From Stenomitos rutilans HA7619-LM2 (lineage in GTDB: Bacteria; Cyanobacteriota; Cyanobacteriia; Leptolyngbyales; Leptolyngbyaceae), in the NCBI GenBank assembly GCA_019358945.1, contig JAHHIE010000001.1, forward strand, positions 62,001-126,000: DNA of 64,000 bases, written 5' to 3'. Position 1 is the stretch's first letter. Each line of letters starts with the position of its first letter. The notes beneath the pieces were generated by a model. That model worked only from the letters and a program-made list of their open reading frames with translations, was not told the origin of the DNA and made no database searches. A program made the position numbers and the translations under genes. This document shows positions 1-9,790 of this stretch, in pieces.

Positions 1-2
1 TG

Positions 3-2075
3 CCGGAAGTCTCACCTCTGGAGCAAGCACCGTACACCCTGGAAAGCGATAGTCTGATGAGCGATCGCTTCACCGAGCCGCCTTCGGCCCGCCACAGTTC
101 TCCTCGCATTAGTGAAGATGAAACTCTGTTCATGGGTAACACTGGCGTTTATGAGGGTGACCAAACGTTCGGAGCGGCCAATTTCACTCAAGAGCCAGTA
201 GACAGTGCGTATAGCGATCGGGCTTACAGCGAAACTGGAACCCCCGGGCAGGCCAGTGCCGATTTCCTGGATGAGTTTGATGAATTTGACGATCTGGGTA
301 ACCTGGCTGATTTTGATCTTTCCGAAAATTCGGCAGGCTTTACCAGTCCTGCGGTGGGCACGGGCTTTGACATGCCTGGTGGAGCCGCTGTGGTGGGAGG
401 TGCGGCCTTAGCTGGTGGAGCCGCTTTCGCCGGGAGGCCAACCACGCGTGACTTCGATTCGATGGATTTCAGCAATGGCGGTACTCATTCCACCATTTCG
501 GATGATGAAGTCTTCAGCATCTCCAGCACGTCAGATCAGGTGCCGACGTTTACTCAGGGGGATCAGCAGACGCTGGAACCCACTCCCAGCGTGGAGCAAG
601 GAGCGCTGGCGTTTCTAGAGAATGCTCCGATCGAGCGAAAGCAATTTTACACGGCGATTACAGCAGGCATCTTCTCAGCGGTCGCTGTCGCGGTCGTCAA
701 CCTTATCTCCACCAGCACCCTTCCGGGCACGTCTGCCAATGCGACCCCGCAAGAAAAAGAACTCTCCAGTGCTGTCATCTCGCGGCTACAAGGCACGGGT
801 TGGGCAATGGCGCTAGTTGGGGGCCTGTCTGGCGGTATGGCGGCCTTCGCGGTGGGGCAATTTACCGCTAAGAAAATTCGACAGTCTACGGATGACCTGC
901 AAGCTCAGTTCACGTCGGTTTCGCAAGGTAACCTGAACGCTCGTGCAACGGTCTACACCGAAGATGAATTTGGTCACTTGTCCACTGGCTTCAACCAGAT
1001 GGCGCGTGTCATTCTCACCACCACCAGCGAAGCACAGCGCAAGGCAGAAGAGCAAGAGCAGGCTAAGGAAGACCTCCAGCGTCAGGTGATCCGTCTGCTA
1101 GATGATGTGGAAGGTGCGGCTCGTGGTGACTTGACGGTGCAAGCGGAAGTGACTGCCGACGTGCTGGGCGCGGTTGCTGACTCGTTTAACCTGACCATTC
1201 AAAACCTGCGTGAAATTGTGCAGCAGGTAAAAGTCGCTGCACGGCAGGTCAGCAAAGGCTCCACTGACAACGAAATGTTTGCCCGCAGCTTGTCATCGGA
1301 TGCACTCCGTCAGGCAGAAGAGCTTGCCGTCACGCTGAACTCGGTGCAGGTGATGACCGACTCGATTCAACGGGTGGCAGAAAGTGCGCGTGAAGCAGAG
1401 GAAGTGGCACGATCGGCATCGGCAACTGCCCTTAAAGGGGGCGAAGCGGTAGAGCGCACCGTAGCAGGGATTCTCGAAATCCGCGAAACGGTGGCAGAAA
1501 CCACTCGCAAGGTGAAGCGTCTGGCAGAATCGTCGCAAGAGATTTCCAAGATTGTGGCATTGATTTCGCAGATCGCTTCCCGTACCAACTTGCTGGCACT
1601 CAACGCCAGTATTGAGGCGGCACGGGCAGGAGAAGCGGGTCGTGGGTTCGCGATCGTGGCAGACGAGGTGCGACAGTTGGCGGATCGTGCCGCAAAAGCA
1701 TCGAAGGAAATCGAGCAAATCGTACTGCAAATTCAGGGTGAAACGGGTTCTGTGATGACCGCAATGGAAGAAGGTACCCAGCAGGTCATTGAGGGGACAC
1801 GACTAGCGGAGCAAGCGAAGCGATCGCTGGAAGACATCATTCAGGTATCCAACCGGATTGATGTGCTGGTGCGATCGATTACGGCAGATACCGTCGAGCA
1901 AACCGAAACGTCACGTGCCGTCGCGCAGGTGATGCAATCGGTTGAGTTAACCGCTCAAGAAACCTCCCAGGAAGCGCAACGAGTGTCTGGCTCACTGCAA
2001 AATCTGGTGGGTGTTGCCCGTGATCTACTCACCTCTGTAGAACGGTTCCGGGTCGAAACGATCGAACGCAAATAG
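3..2075 (+). CDS. PilJ/HmpD-type methyl-accepting chemotaxis protein, 5' end cut by the window edge
   Basis: Membrane chemoreceptor-like signalling protein that would feed the CheA-type kinase encoded next. An ATG lies at 57, but the frame stays open to the window edge, so the true start is probably upstream. Counting from ATG 57, residues 1-190 are acidic and low in complexity. Two hydrophobic helices follow (about 197-217 and 249-270), then a HAMP domain (271-325), a second HAMP-like helix pair (345-400) and the MCP signalling coiled coil (420-650). Its hairpin tip is around 519-541, with the [18 protein letters not shown] motif. The periplasmic loop is only about 30 residues, so little ligand sensing is expected. 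In filamentous cyanobacteria the pair MCP then hybrid CheA corresponds to hmpD-hmpE (pilJ-pilL), which controls type IV pilus motility; assignment to that operon is by similarity and gene order. Confidence 0.9.
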   Translation, partial: PEVSPLEQAPYTLESDSLMSDRFTEPPSARHSSPRISEDETLFMGNTGVYEGDQTFGAANFTQEPVDSAYSDRAYSETGTPGQASADFLDEFDEFDDLGNLADFDLSENSAGFTSPAVGTGFDMPGGAAVVGGAALAGGAAFAGRPTTRDFDSMDFSNGGTHSTISDDEVFSISSTSDQVPTFTQGDQQTLEPTPSVEQGALAFLENAPIERKQFYTAITAGIFSAVAVAVVNLISTSTLPGTSANATPQEKELSSAVISRLQGTGWAMALVGGLSGGMAAFAVGQFTAKKIRQSTDDLQAQFTSVSQGNLNARATVYTEDEFGHLSTGFNQMARVILTTTSEAQRKAEEQEQAKEDLQRQVIRLLDDVEGAARGDLTVQAEVTADVLGAVADSFNLTIQNLREIVQQVKVAARQVSKGSTDNEMFARSLSSDALRQAEELAVTLNSVQVMTDSIQRVAESAREAEEVARSASATALKGGEAVERTVAGILEIRETVAETTRKVKRLAESSQEISKIVALISQIASRTNLLALNASIEAARAGEAGRGFAIVADEVRQLADRAAKASKEIEQIVLQIQGETGSVMTAMEEGTQQVIEGTRLAEQAKRSLEDIIQVSNRIDVLVRSITADTVEQTETSRAVAQVMQSVELTAQETSQEAQRVSGSLQNLVGVARDLLTSVERFRVETIERK

Positions 2076-2332
2076 CCGCGCACAGAGGATGCTGAGCCGT
2101 AGGTGTCAAATTTAAGTGTATCAGGTACAGTAGAGCAATCCACAATACTGGTATGCCATCAGGCGGAATCGACCCACGCTGCTTCGCCGCTGATACTTGA
2201 ATTGAGGGCTTGCAGCGTCCGGTACTGATGCTGCTACTGAAACGTTCTTCTCACCGCCTCTGAGCGATCGACTGGCTAACGCACGATGCGTCTCAGTAGC
2301 AATCATACTTTCCAAAGGAATGGGACACTGCC

Positions 2333-5300
2333 ATGCAGCCTGAACAGCAACAGCGAATCATGGGCTACTTCATTGAGGAGGCGAAAGACCACCTCAACAC
2401 GATCGAGCAAGGGTTGCTCAATCTGCAAAGTACCATTGAAGACCAGGAAATGGTCAACGAACTGTTTCGGGCAGCCCACTCCGTGAAAGGGGGCGCAGCC
2501 ATGCTGGGGTTAAACAGCATTCAACAAGTCTCGCATCGGCTAGAAGACTATTTTAAGATTCTTAAAGAGTCGCCTGTTAAAGTGGATCAAAAGCTGGAAA
2601 GTCTGTTTTTACAGGTTTTTGATGCGCTGCAAGAGCTGGTAGGTCAGCTACAAGGGCCATTTGGGCTGACGGATGAAACTGCAAACACGACGGTTGCTGG
2701 TGTAGAACCTGTCTTTGGAGAGCTAGAGAACCATTTGAATGTGCTGGCGAGTGGTGCGGCTCCAGCCTCGTCTCTCGCCGATCGCCCGATCGCGGCTACT
2801 CAACTGGCAGCCTCTGCTGCGCAGCAGGACAGTGCTTTTATTTCACTCTTTCAAAACGAGATTCCGCTGCGGCTGCGTGAGATGCTCCAACTGTTTAAGC
2901 AGTCTGAGTTGGATGCAGCCAATCGTCAACAGCTTCAAGACCTCTGCCGTCAGTTGATTGGGATTGGCGAGCAGTTCAATCTGTCAAACTGGTGTCAGTT
3001 GCTTGAGCAGGCACACGCGGCGATCGGTCATCCCGAAAATGCGTATCGAGCGCTGGCTCCGATTGTGATTCGAGATATTAAGCGTGCTCAAGAACAGGTG
3101 CTCTCTGGCCGCGCTGCCGACATTGAACCCTGTCCTCAACTGCAAGCCCTGCAACCACCCGCGCCACCGCTTGAAATGACCGAAGACGCGTTTGCTGATT
3201 TGCTGGCGACCGATGACGGCGGCTGGCTCATAGAACCGCAGGCTGCTACCTCTGACGAGGCTTTGTTCGCTGAGTTAGAAACTTCCGAACTCGCGATCGA
3301 CTTTGGCAGTAGTCTGGATGCCGCATCGGTCGAGGCTGCGATCGACTTTGGCGATGATTTAGAAGCTGCGCCAGTGGCGGCTGAGGCTGATGATCAGCAA
3401 GGTCCAGAGGTTGGGATGGCAGAACTCAACAGCCTCGCCGACTTATTTGAGGGCGAAGTGCCCGATTTAGGGTCTACCTGGCAAGAAGAAGAAATTCTGA
3501 CAGAGACCCCAATACATGCCGCTAGCTCCGTAGAGGCTGGTGGGCGAGACGAATCAGCCGATTTTTCGGATCTTCTCTTTGATGAAACTGAAATGGGGCA
3601 GGAGGAAGCATCAACCTCTTCTCAGGATGCACTAACCGATCTCTTCAGCGACGATGTGTTGGCGTCAGAGACCCTTGCCAGCGAAGATAGCTCTGATCTG
3701 GACGCTCTCTTTGCAGAGTCTGGCATGGCTGATTTAACTGCTACAACTGCCGCTGGAACAGAGCGCACCTTTTCCATCGAAACGTTTGATGAAGCTGCGT
3801 TTGATGACGTGTTTGGCGAGTCGGGTTTGGATACACCTTCCCAGGCTGGATCGACCGCATCGGATTTTGAACTTACCTCAACCTCTGATTCACCCTTAAA
3901 TAACTTGGGTGAACTCTTTGCAGGAATGGAAGGCGAGCATGATCTGGCCTTTTCATCGCTCCAAGACGGCGCTGAAAGTACGCCTGTTGAACTGAGGCTA
4001 GACGACCTGGATGCTTCTTTGCTAGATGATTCTTTGGCCAAGGGGCTAGAGGAGCAAAGCACGATGCCATTTACAGCCCCTGACGCGAGTGCTACACCGA
4101 TCGCCGATCCGTGGGAAGAGTTGAATCAGCCTTCTAGCGCGGAAACTCCGGTTTCTGCTGATCAGCCCTCTTCCTCCTGGATGGATAAGTCCCTTGCGCC
4201 AACGCCAGTCAGCCAGCCTGACTTTGAGGCTGGTGATTTCTTTGGCGATCACTCGTTGCCCGATGCCATTGAGGAGCTGTCTGATCAAGGTGATTTAGAC
4301 GACCTGGACTTTAGTAGCCTGCTTGACCCTACCTCTGAACAACCGCCGACGGATGCCTTTTCGGAGGCAGACCCGCTACTAGAAGAGCTTTCTGATGACG
4401 GTTTTGACCCGTCGATTGCGTCGCTGCTGGCAGATGACGCAATACCAAGCGAGGACGTTGACCTGACAGCGTTCGATCAGCTTGCTGAAGAGAATGAATT
4501 TCCTGACGTGTTAGCTACGACCATTCAAAGCGATGTCTCTGATCCCTGGGCAACCTCGGAACCCCCTCAAAGCCAGTCGCTCGATCTAGAGATGCCCAAT
4601 TTGGAGACACCTGATGCCTCACAGGGGCTAAACCTTGATTTCAATGACTTTGATTTTGGTCAGTCTGAGAACGCAAGCTCGTCAACAGCCGCTTTAGACG
4701 ATAGTCTAGACATTGAGTTTAACGGCCTGGATACAGACGATGCGCTGGACACCAATCTGTTAGATACCTCTGAAGATTGGTTGGCGTTAGACCCACTAGA
4801 GCGATCGCCCGATCTAGCGGCAGCGCTAGAAGAGCCATTGGTGAGTGAATCGGTGCTTAACGAAGCCACTCCGATCGCGGGTACTGACGACCTACTCAGT
4901 GAATCTTTGGAAACGTTACCCGACTTTGACGCCTTTGACTTTGATGCGGCTTCCGCGTCTTTGGATGATTTATCAGGGGCCGAGCCTTCCAGCATGACCG
5001 ATGCCCTGGGCGATTTCTTTGATGAACCCGCTCAATCCGTCGATAGCCTGGAATTACCCGACGACTTGCTGACGATCGGCGTTGAGCCAGACGCACATTT
5101 GGGCGACAGGCCTTCAGAAGCATTGAGCGATGATCGACTGGGACTCAGTGCCTTGGACAGCCTGGATGAGTCAGCGAATGCGCTCAATGAATCGTCGGAC
5201 TTGGAGTTTGGCGGCGACCTGGATCTCGGTGAGATGTTCTCTGCTGACATACCAGCGGCAGAAGCCGTGAGCGATGCGTCTTTAGAGTCTTGGGATCGAT

Positions 5301-8300
5301 CACCTGCTACAGAGAACGCAGCCACTCTATCCAATGTGACAGAAGCCAGCGCAGACGAAGAGAGCTTAAGCTTTGACGATGATCTGCTTGACTTTGGCGG
5401 CTTGGCTGAGGTCTCTCCTGCCCTAACCAGTGCTGACACCAACCTTGACTTTGGCAACGCTCTAGAGACTGACAGTAGCCTTGACTTTGATACTGCTTCA
5501 GATACGGGAGCCGCGTTAGACTTTGATGACGAACTCTTTGCGCTGCAAACGCCTGAGGGTAACGAATCGAATGCAGCGCTGACAGAGGAAGGCATAGAGT
5601 TTGACGACGCTCTCCTCGATTTTGACCCACTCAATGAGCGTAATGGTACGGCGACAGAGAATGTTGAAGGTGATGTCTTCTCATTAGAGTTCGATCGCTC
5701 TGCGTTTGATGCGGTAGGGTTCGATGCAATGGCGGAAGAACCATCAACGGCCTCTGCTGACCTGCTCTTTGATGACGCTGGTGGTGATGACGCTTCGTTT
5801 CTGTTGGATCAGGCTACACCGGATGCTAATGCTGCGATCGATGCACCGGAGAGCCGTTCGCTTTTAGATGCTGTTTCCGCAACTCCAGAAATGGCTGATT
5901 TTGATTGGGAAACAGCTATTGGTGAGCCTCCTTCAGATGAGCGAGTGTCCAGGGATGACCTGCCTGATCTAGATCAATTACTAGATGAATCGGCTACCCC
6001 ATCGGCTACCGACGCGCTTGGGGAGCTTGATGACTTTCTGGATGAAAGGAACACATCAGAAGACATTGACGACCTCGCGTTTAATGATCTTCTCGGTCAA
6101 GAGACGGATGAGCTTGCCGATTTGAATCGCTTGCTGGTCTCTGACAGCGTCACAGACAGCGATGAATTTTCTGGTTTAGAGGCGCTTCTTGATCAAGAGA
6201 CTCCGAGTGCAGATGCTCTGGCCGATTTGGATAATCTGCTTTCTGACACGCCCGATGCAGATGCCCCTATCTCAGACATCAATGCATTGGGAGGGATGGC
6301 TGGTGGCATGATGGCCTTTGGCGCAACCACCTCATCCCAGCTCGACGACTTTTCTGATCTGGAATCGCTCTTGCAGGGCGAATCACTTGAGCCTGCCGAC
6401 CCATCGGCATCGTCTTTTGATGTTGCCGCGCGCGCCTCTGAGTTTGACGAGCTGGATGATTTGCTGAAGGATGCTGAAGAGAAAATGGGCGGTTCACCAA
6501 CGGTGAAGATTGCCCGCAGCAGCGTTTCGGCACAAAATCGCCGCCCGACTCGTCCCGGTAGGGTTTTCAGCGAGCAGACGATGCGGGTGCCCGTCAAGCA
6601 TTTAGACAACCTCAGCAACCTGGTTGGGGAACTGGTGGTTAACCGCAACAGCCTGGAGGAAGACCAGGAGCGTCTCCGTCAGTCGCTCGATAATTTGCTC
6701 TACCAGGTGCAACAACTGAGCGATGTGGGTCAACGCATGCAGGACTTGTATGAGCGATCGCTCCTGGAAAGCTCCCTCCTTGCCAGCCGTCAGAGCCACC
6801 GCAGCGCCTTCAGTCTACCGAGTTCGTCCCGCGATAGTGGTACTGTTGTCCAGGCAGACACCGGGACAGGCATTGAGTACGATCCGCTGGAAATGGATCG
6901 CTTCACCGGGTTCCACAGCCTTTCGCAGGAAATGATTGAGTTGATTGTACGAGTGCGGGAATCTGCGTCTGACATCGAGTTCATCGTGGATGAAACCGAT
7001 CAGGTCACGCGCATGTTCCGTCAGGTGACGACGCAGTTGCAGGAAGGACTGACCCGATCGCGCATGGTGCCATTTGCCCAAACCGCCGATCGTTTGCCCC
7101 GCGCTGTACGCGACATTGCCATGAAAGTTGGCAAGCAGGCAGAACTGAATGTAGAAGGCCGTGAGACGCTCATCGACAAGATGATTCTGGAGCAGTTGTA
7201 TGACCCCATGACTCATTTGGTGAATAACGCCATCACTCACGGCATTGAGTCGCCGGAGGTCCGGCGTGCGGCAGGCAAATCTCCGGCTGGGCGTATCACG
7301 ATTCGAGCCTTTCACCAGGGGAACCAAACCATCATCTCGGTATCGGATGACGGTGCAGGTATTGATATCGATCGTGTAAAAACCAAGGCGATCGAGAAGG
7401 GATTGATTACGTCTGCCGAAGCCCAAAGTATGTCGCGGCTAGATGTGTATGATTTGCTGTTCCACGCTGGCTTTAGCACCAAAGATCAGGCAGATGACTT
7501 TTCCGGTCGAGGGGTTGGCATGGATGTGGTGCGTACCAGCCTGAGCGAAATTCGAGGTGCTATCAATACAGACTCGACCTACGGCAAGGGCACCACGTTC
7601 ACCATCCGTCTACCGTTAACGCTCAGTATCTCCAAAGCGCTGTGCTGCATCAGCGATCGCGCCCGCATTGCCTTTCCAATGGATGGGGTGGAGGACATGC
7701 TGGATGTGCCCAAAGAGCGGATTCAAGTCAACGCTGAAGGGCAAGCGTGCATTCCCTGGCGTGACTCACTCCTGCCGTTACGTCCGCTCAATGACTTGCT
7801 GTCTTACAGCCGCCATCTCAGCCGAGGCAACGTTTATGGTGGCAACCAGGAAGACGACATTGTGTCGATCGTCGTGCTGCGCAGTGCGGGTAATTTCCTG
7901 GCGCTCCAGGTGGATCAGGTGCTGGGCGAACAGGAGATTGTGATCAAACAGTTGGAAGGACCCATTCCCAAACCTGTTGGCGTTGCAGGCGCTACCGTGC
8001 TGGGGGATGGTCGCATCATGCCGATCGCGGATGTGCTGGAACTGATCGATCTCTCAATGGGTCGCATCCGCAAAGATGTGGGTGGTTCTCTGTGGGAGCA
8101 GGGCGGCATCAGCATCGTTCAGGAAGCGCCGATTGCCAAGACAGAGCCAACGGTACTCATTGTGGACGACTCCATCACGGTACGCGAACTGCTGTCGATG
8201 ACCTTCAACAAGGTCGGCTATCGGGTGGAGCAGGCAAGAGACGGGCAAGAAGCCTGGGAAAAACTCCGTGCTGGCTTGCCCTGCGACATTGTGTTCTGCG

Positions 8301-8539
8301 ACATCGAAATGCCCCGTATGGATGGTCTGGAATTGCTCTCCCGCATCCAGAAAGACCCCAACCTCAGCCACCTGCCGATCGCTATGCTGACCTCTCGCGG
8401 TGCCGATCGTCACCGTCAAATGGCTGTTTCCCTCGGTGCCAGTGGCTACTTCACCAAGCCCTACCTGGAAGAAGCGCTGTTGGATGCCGCTCAACGGATG
8501 CTCAAAGGCGAAGTCCTCATCTCCAACAGCAATGCCTAG
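2333..8539 (+). CDS. Giant CheA/HmpE (PilL)-type hybrid histidine kinase
   Basis: Chemotaxis-type histidine kinase of 2068 residues with its own receiver. It starts with an Hpt domain (1-115; phosphoacceptor His49 in AAHSVKGGA), then a second helical Hpt-like segment without a clear histidine (about 165-260). Residues about 280-1390 are a low-complexity acidic linker rich in Asp, Ser, Leu and Phe with recurring DFD, LDFG and DDL patterns. The P3 dimerisation helices (1414-1570), the HATPase domain with its N-box (HLVNNAITHG, about 1627), the CheW-like domain (1775-1910) and a CheY receiver (1940-2058; phosphoacceptor Asp1990) follow. It lies 257 bp after the PilJ-like gene on the same strand. 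Cyanobacterial relatives drive twitching motility or phototaxis. The linker is much longer than the rest of the protein needs. An AAGGA ribosome-binding sequence precedes the ATG. Confidence 0.93.
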   Translation: MQPEQQQRIMGYFIEEAKDHLNTIEQGLLNLQSTIEDQEMVNELFRAAHSVKGGAAMLGLNSIQQVSHRLEDYFKILKESPVKVDQKLESLFLQVFDALQELVGQLQGPFGLTDETANTTVAGVEPVFGELENHLNVLASGAAPASSLADRPIAATQLAASAAQQDSAFISLFQNEIPLRLREMLQLFKQSELDAANRQQLQDLCRQLIGIGEQFNLSNWCQLLEQAHAAIGHPENAYRALAPIVIRDIKRAQEQVLSGRAADIEPCPQLQALQPPAPPLEMTEDAFADLLATDDGGWLIEPQAATSDEALFAELETSELAIDFGSSLDAASVEAAIDFGDDLEAAPVAAEADDQQGPEVGMAELNSLADLFEGEVPDLGSTWQEEEILTETPIHAASSVEAGGRDESADFSDLLFDETEMGQEEASTSSQDALTDLFSDDVLASETLASEDSSDLDALFAESGMADLTATTAAGTERTFSIETFDEAAFDDVFGESGLDTPSQAGSTASDFELTSTSDSPLNNLGELFAGMEGEHDLAFSSLQDGAESTPVELRLDDLDASLLDDSLAKGLEEQSTMPFTAPDASATPIADPWEELNQPSSAETPVSADQPSSSWMDKSLAPTPVSQPDFEAGDFFGDHSLPDAIEELSDQGDLDDLDFSSLLDPTSEQPPTDAFSEADPLLEELSDDGFDPSIASLLADDAIPSEDVDLTAFDQLAEENEFPDVLATTIQSDVSDPWATSEPPQSQSLDLEMPNLETPDASQGLNLDFNDFDFGQSENASSSTAALDDSLDIEFNGLDTDDALDTNLLDTSEDWLALDPLERSPDLAAALEEPLVSESVLNEATPIAGTDDLLSESLETLPDFDAFDFDAASASLDDLSGAEPSSMTDALGDFFDEPAQSVDSLELPDDLLTIGVEPDAHLGDRPSEALSDDRLGLSALDSLDESANALNESSDLEFGGDLDLGEMFSADIPAAEAVSDASLESWDRSPATENAATLSNVTEASADEESLSFDDDLLDFGGLAEVSPALTSADTNLDFGNALETDSSLDFDTASDTGAALDFDDELFALQTPEGNESNAALTEEGIEFDDALLDFDPLNERNGTATENVEGDVFSLEFDRSAFDAVGFDAMAEEPSTASADLLFDDAGGDDASFLLDQATPDANAAIDAPESRSLLDAVSATPEMADFDWETAIGEPPSDERVSRDDLPDLDQLLDESATPSATDALGELDDFLDERNTSEDIDDLAFNDLLGQETDELADLNRLLVSDSVTDSDEFSGLEALLDQETPSADALADLDNLLSDTPDADAPISDINALGGMAGGMMAFGATTSSQLDDFSDLESLLQGESLEPADPSASSFDVAARASEFDELDDLLKDAEEKMGGSPTVKIARSSVSAQNRRPTRPGRVFSEQTMRVPVKHLDNLSNLVGELVVNRNSLEEDQERLRQSLDNLLYQVQQLSDVGQRMQDLYERSLLESSLLASRQSHRSAFSLPSSSRDSGTVVQADTGTGIEYDPLEMDRFTGFHSLSQEMIELIVRVRESASDIEFIVDETDQVTRMFRQVTTQLQEGLTRSRMVPFAQTADRLPRAVRDIAMKVGKQAELNVEGRETLIDKMILEQLYDPMTHLVNNAITHGIESPEVRRAAGKSPAGRITIRAFHQGNQTIISVSDDGAGIDIDRVKTKAIEKGLITSAEAQSMSRLDVYDLLFHAGFSTKDQADDFSGRGVGMDVVRTSLSEIRGAINTDSTYGKGTTFTIRLPLTLSISKALCCISDRARIAFPMDGVEDMLDVPKERIQVNAEGQACIPWRDSLLPLRPLNDLLSYSRHLSRGNVYGGNQEDDIVSIVVLRSAGNFLALQVDQVLGEQEIVIKQLEGPIPKPVGVAGATVLGDGRIMPIADVLELIDLSMGRIRKDVGGSLWEQGGISIVQEAPIAKTEPTVLIVDDSITVRELLSMTFNKVGYRVEQARDGQEAWEKLRAGLPCDIVFCDIEMPRMDGLELLSRIQKDPNLSHLPIAMLTSRGADRHRQMAVSLGASGYFTKPYLEEALLDAAQRMLKGEVLISNSNA

Positions 8540-8780
8540 CTTAAACAAGTAGAGAGAAATAAGGGGCTTACCTCAAGATTGTTTTGTACAACATTTTTTG
8601 GCGCTGGTCTCTTCGCACTCACACTTGTAACAGAATATTACCGGAGAAAATCTTGGCACCGCGCTTTGAAATTAGCTTTCGTCAATGCGTTTGCTGTTAT
8701 TAAGGTCGGATTTAGGATGGATTTTTGGTTAGCTTCTTAAGGGCTACGACGATTCATGCAGGAAACTTAACGGACGTACA

Positions 8781-8982
8781 ATGAGCAAGCATGACTTTGA
8801 AGCTATGAGGCAGAAAGAGCTACATACTTACGTGTTGACGCATCGAGATGATCCAAGTGGCACTCTACGCCTATGTGGATAAGCTACGCGCAGAAGCGAC
8901 TTGAATAGAGATGCCAGCGTTGGCATCGCCAGATGATTTAGAGCAGCATCCCGAATTTCTTGAGCACGTTCTTAGGCTGTAG
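8781..8982 (+). pseudogene. Decayed DUF6887-like small protein gene
   Basis: The opening ATG reads MSKHDFEAMRQKELHTYVL then THRDD, which resembles the N-terminus of short cyanobacterial DUF6887-type proteins. Near 8853 the homology moves to another frame (VALYAYVDKLRAEAT from 8857). There an in-frame TGA at 8902-8904 replaces what looks like a Trp codon (TGG). After it the frame continues (IEMPALASPDDLEQHPEFLE) to a natural TAG at 8980-8982. So one frameshift and one nonsense mutation separate this from an intact gene of about 67 codons. The family name comes from remembered sequence patterns; the two lesions are visible directly. Confidence 0.72.
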
Positions 8983-9034
8983 TTCTTAGAATGGAGTCAG
9001 AGGCAGCGGTCTCATGTCCACTACAAAGTAGCTC

Positions 9035-9256
9035 ATGCTAAATCACCTTCGTTGGATTACGATCGCCCCCCAACCCCTTTCCGAAGCGATTGTGACCTAT
9101 GCATTGACCCGCGATTTTTACCGTGAAGTGGAATATCGCGCTGAATTCGAGGCACACTGTGATTGGTATCATCGTACTGCTGCCGCCAATCGAGCAGAAC
9201 TACAGCGAATGCAGGGCGATCTTAATCTCTTGGGCTGGTTTAATCGACGACGCTAG
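9035..9256 (+). CDS. Small hypothetical protein
   Basis: A 73-residue ORF with an ATG start, rich in Arg, Glu and aromatic residues. It has no signal peptide or membrane segment and is predicted mostly helical (for example REVEYRAEFEAHCDWYHRTA). It was not assigned to a family. It stands alone between the decayed DUF6887-like gene and ftrV, on the opposite strand to ftrV. Amino acid composition looks protein-like and there are no overlapping better ORFs, so it is probably real. Confidence 0.5.
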   Translation: MLNHLRWITIAPQPLSEAIVTYALTRDFYREVEYRAEFEAHCDWYHRTAAANRAELQRMQGDLNLLGWFNRRR

Positions 9257-9309
9257 GGGCTTCGCTACTGTCAGCGTTTGAACAAGGCTCGGAGGCCGCT
9301 ACGCGATCG

Positions 9310-9549
9310 TTAAACCGACTCCAGCTCGTTTTGGTGAAAGTGCGCACGAAATTTTTTGTCAAACTTGACGAGATACGGCAAGTTGGCACTCACAGGTTTA
9401 CCGTGTAGTTCCCGAATCACCTGAATGACCTCCCCTTCTTGCCCCTTTAAATCAAAGGCTTGATTGCGGTGTTCTGGGTGATGATAAACAATGACGGATT
9501 CTGCCACACGGACACGACTTCCAACCGGGAACGTTTCACCAACTTGCAT
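9310..9549 (-). CDS. ftrV: Ferredoxin-thioredoxin reductase, variable (alpha) chain
   Basis: Non-catalytic subunit of the ferredoxin-thioredoxin reductase heterodimer, which passes electrons from photosystem I-reduced ferredoxin to thioredoxin and so links light to enzyme regulation. The 79 residues form the SH3-like beta barrel typical of the family: GSRVRVAESVIVYHHPEH, then FDLKGQEGEV and a C-terminal SANLPYLVKFDKKFRAHF. The length matches known FTR variable chains (about 70-80). The catalytic Fe-S chain (ftrC) is not in the window, as is common in cyanobacteria, where the two genes are separated. Confidence 0.93.
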   Translation of the reverse strand: MQVGETFPVGSRVRVAESVIVYHHPEHRNQAFDLKGQEGEVIQVIRELHGKPVSANLPYLVKFDKKFRAHFHQNELESV

Positions 9550-9606
9550 AACTAGGCTTCCTGGATAACAGCCGCTTCCTGAATAAGTAGATAGACAAAA
9601 TTATTT

Positions 9607-9641
9607 GTAGGATGAGTTAGGCATAGCCGTAACGCATCGAA
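9607..9641. repeat. Short interspersed palindromic repeat
   Basis: The stretch containing gtaggatgagttaggcatag and then gtaacgcatc is an imperfect palindrome (tgagtta against taacgca). It resembles a short repeat seen many times in cyanobacterial intergenic regions. It sits in the 241-bp gap between ftrV and the PP2C gene. The repeat-family assignment is from memory; the dyad is seen directly. Confidence 0.4.
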
Positions 9642-9790
9642 CCCTTGACCAGCATGGGTCACGCTGTCGTTAACCCATTCCACCAGTGGTTCCATACTTA
9701 ACTTGTTCTAGCTACTTAACAGCTATCGCCGCTGTCAGTACGACTCGATATTTGAACAATTCCTTATCTTTGCATAAGACTGTACCCTTC

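Noticed and set aside
3622-6648. Long Ser-rich minus-strand ORFs opposite the CheA linker
   Set aside because: They mirror the biased codons of the acidic linker and have no family features, so they are shadows.
8092-8544. 150-residue ORF overlapping the CheA receiver
   Set aside because: It is a frame shadow of the well-supported receiver domain.
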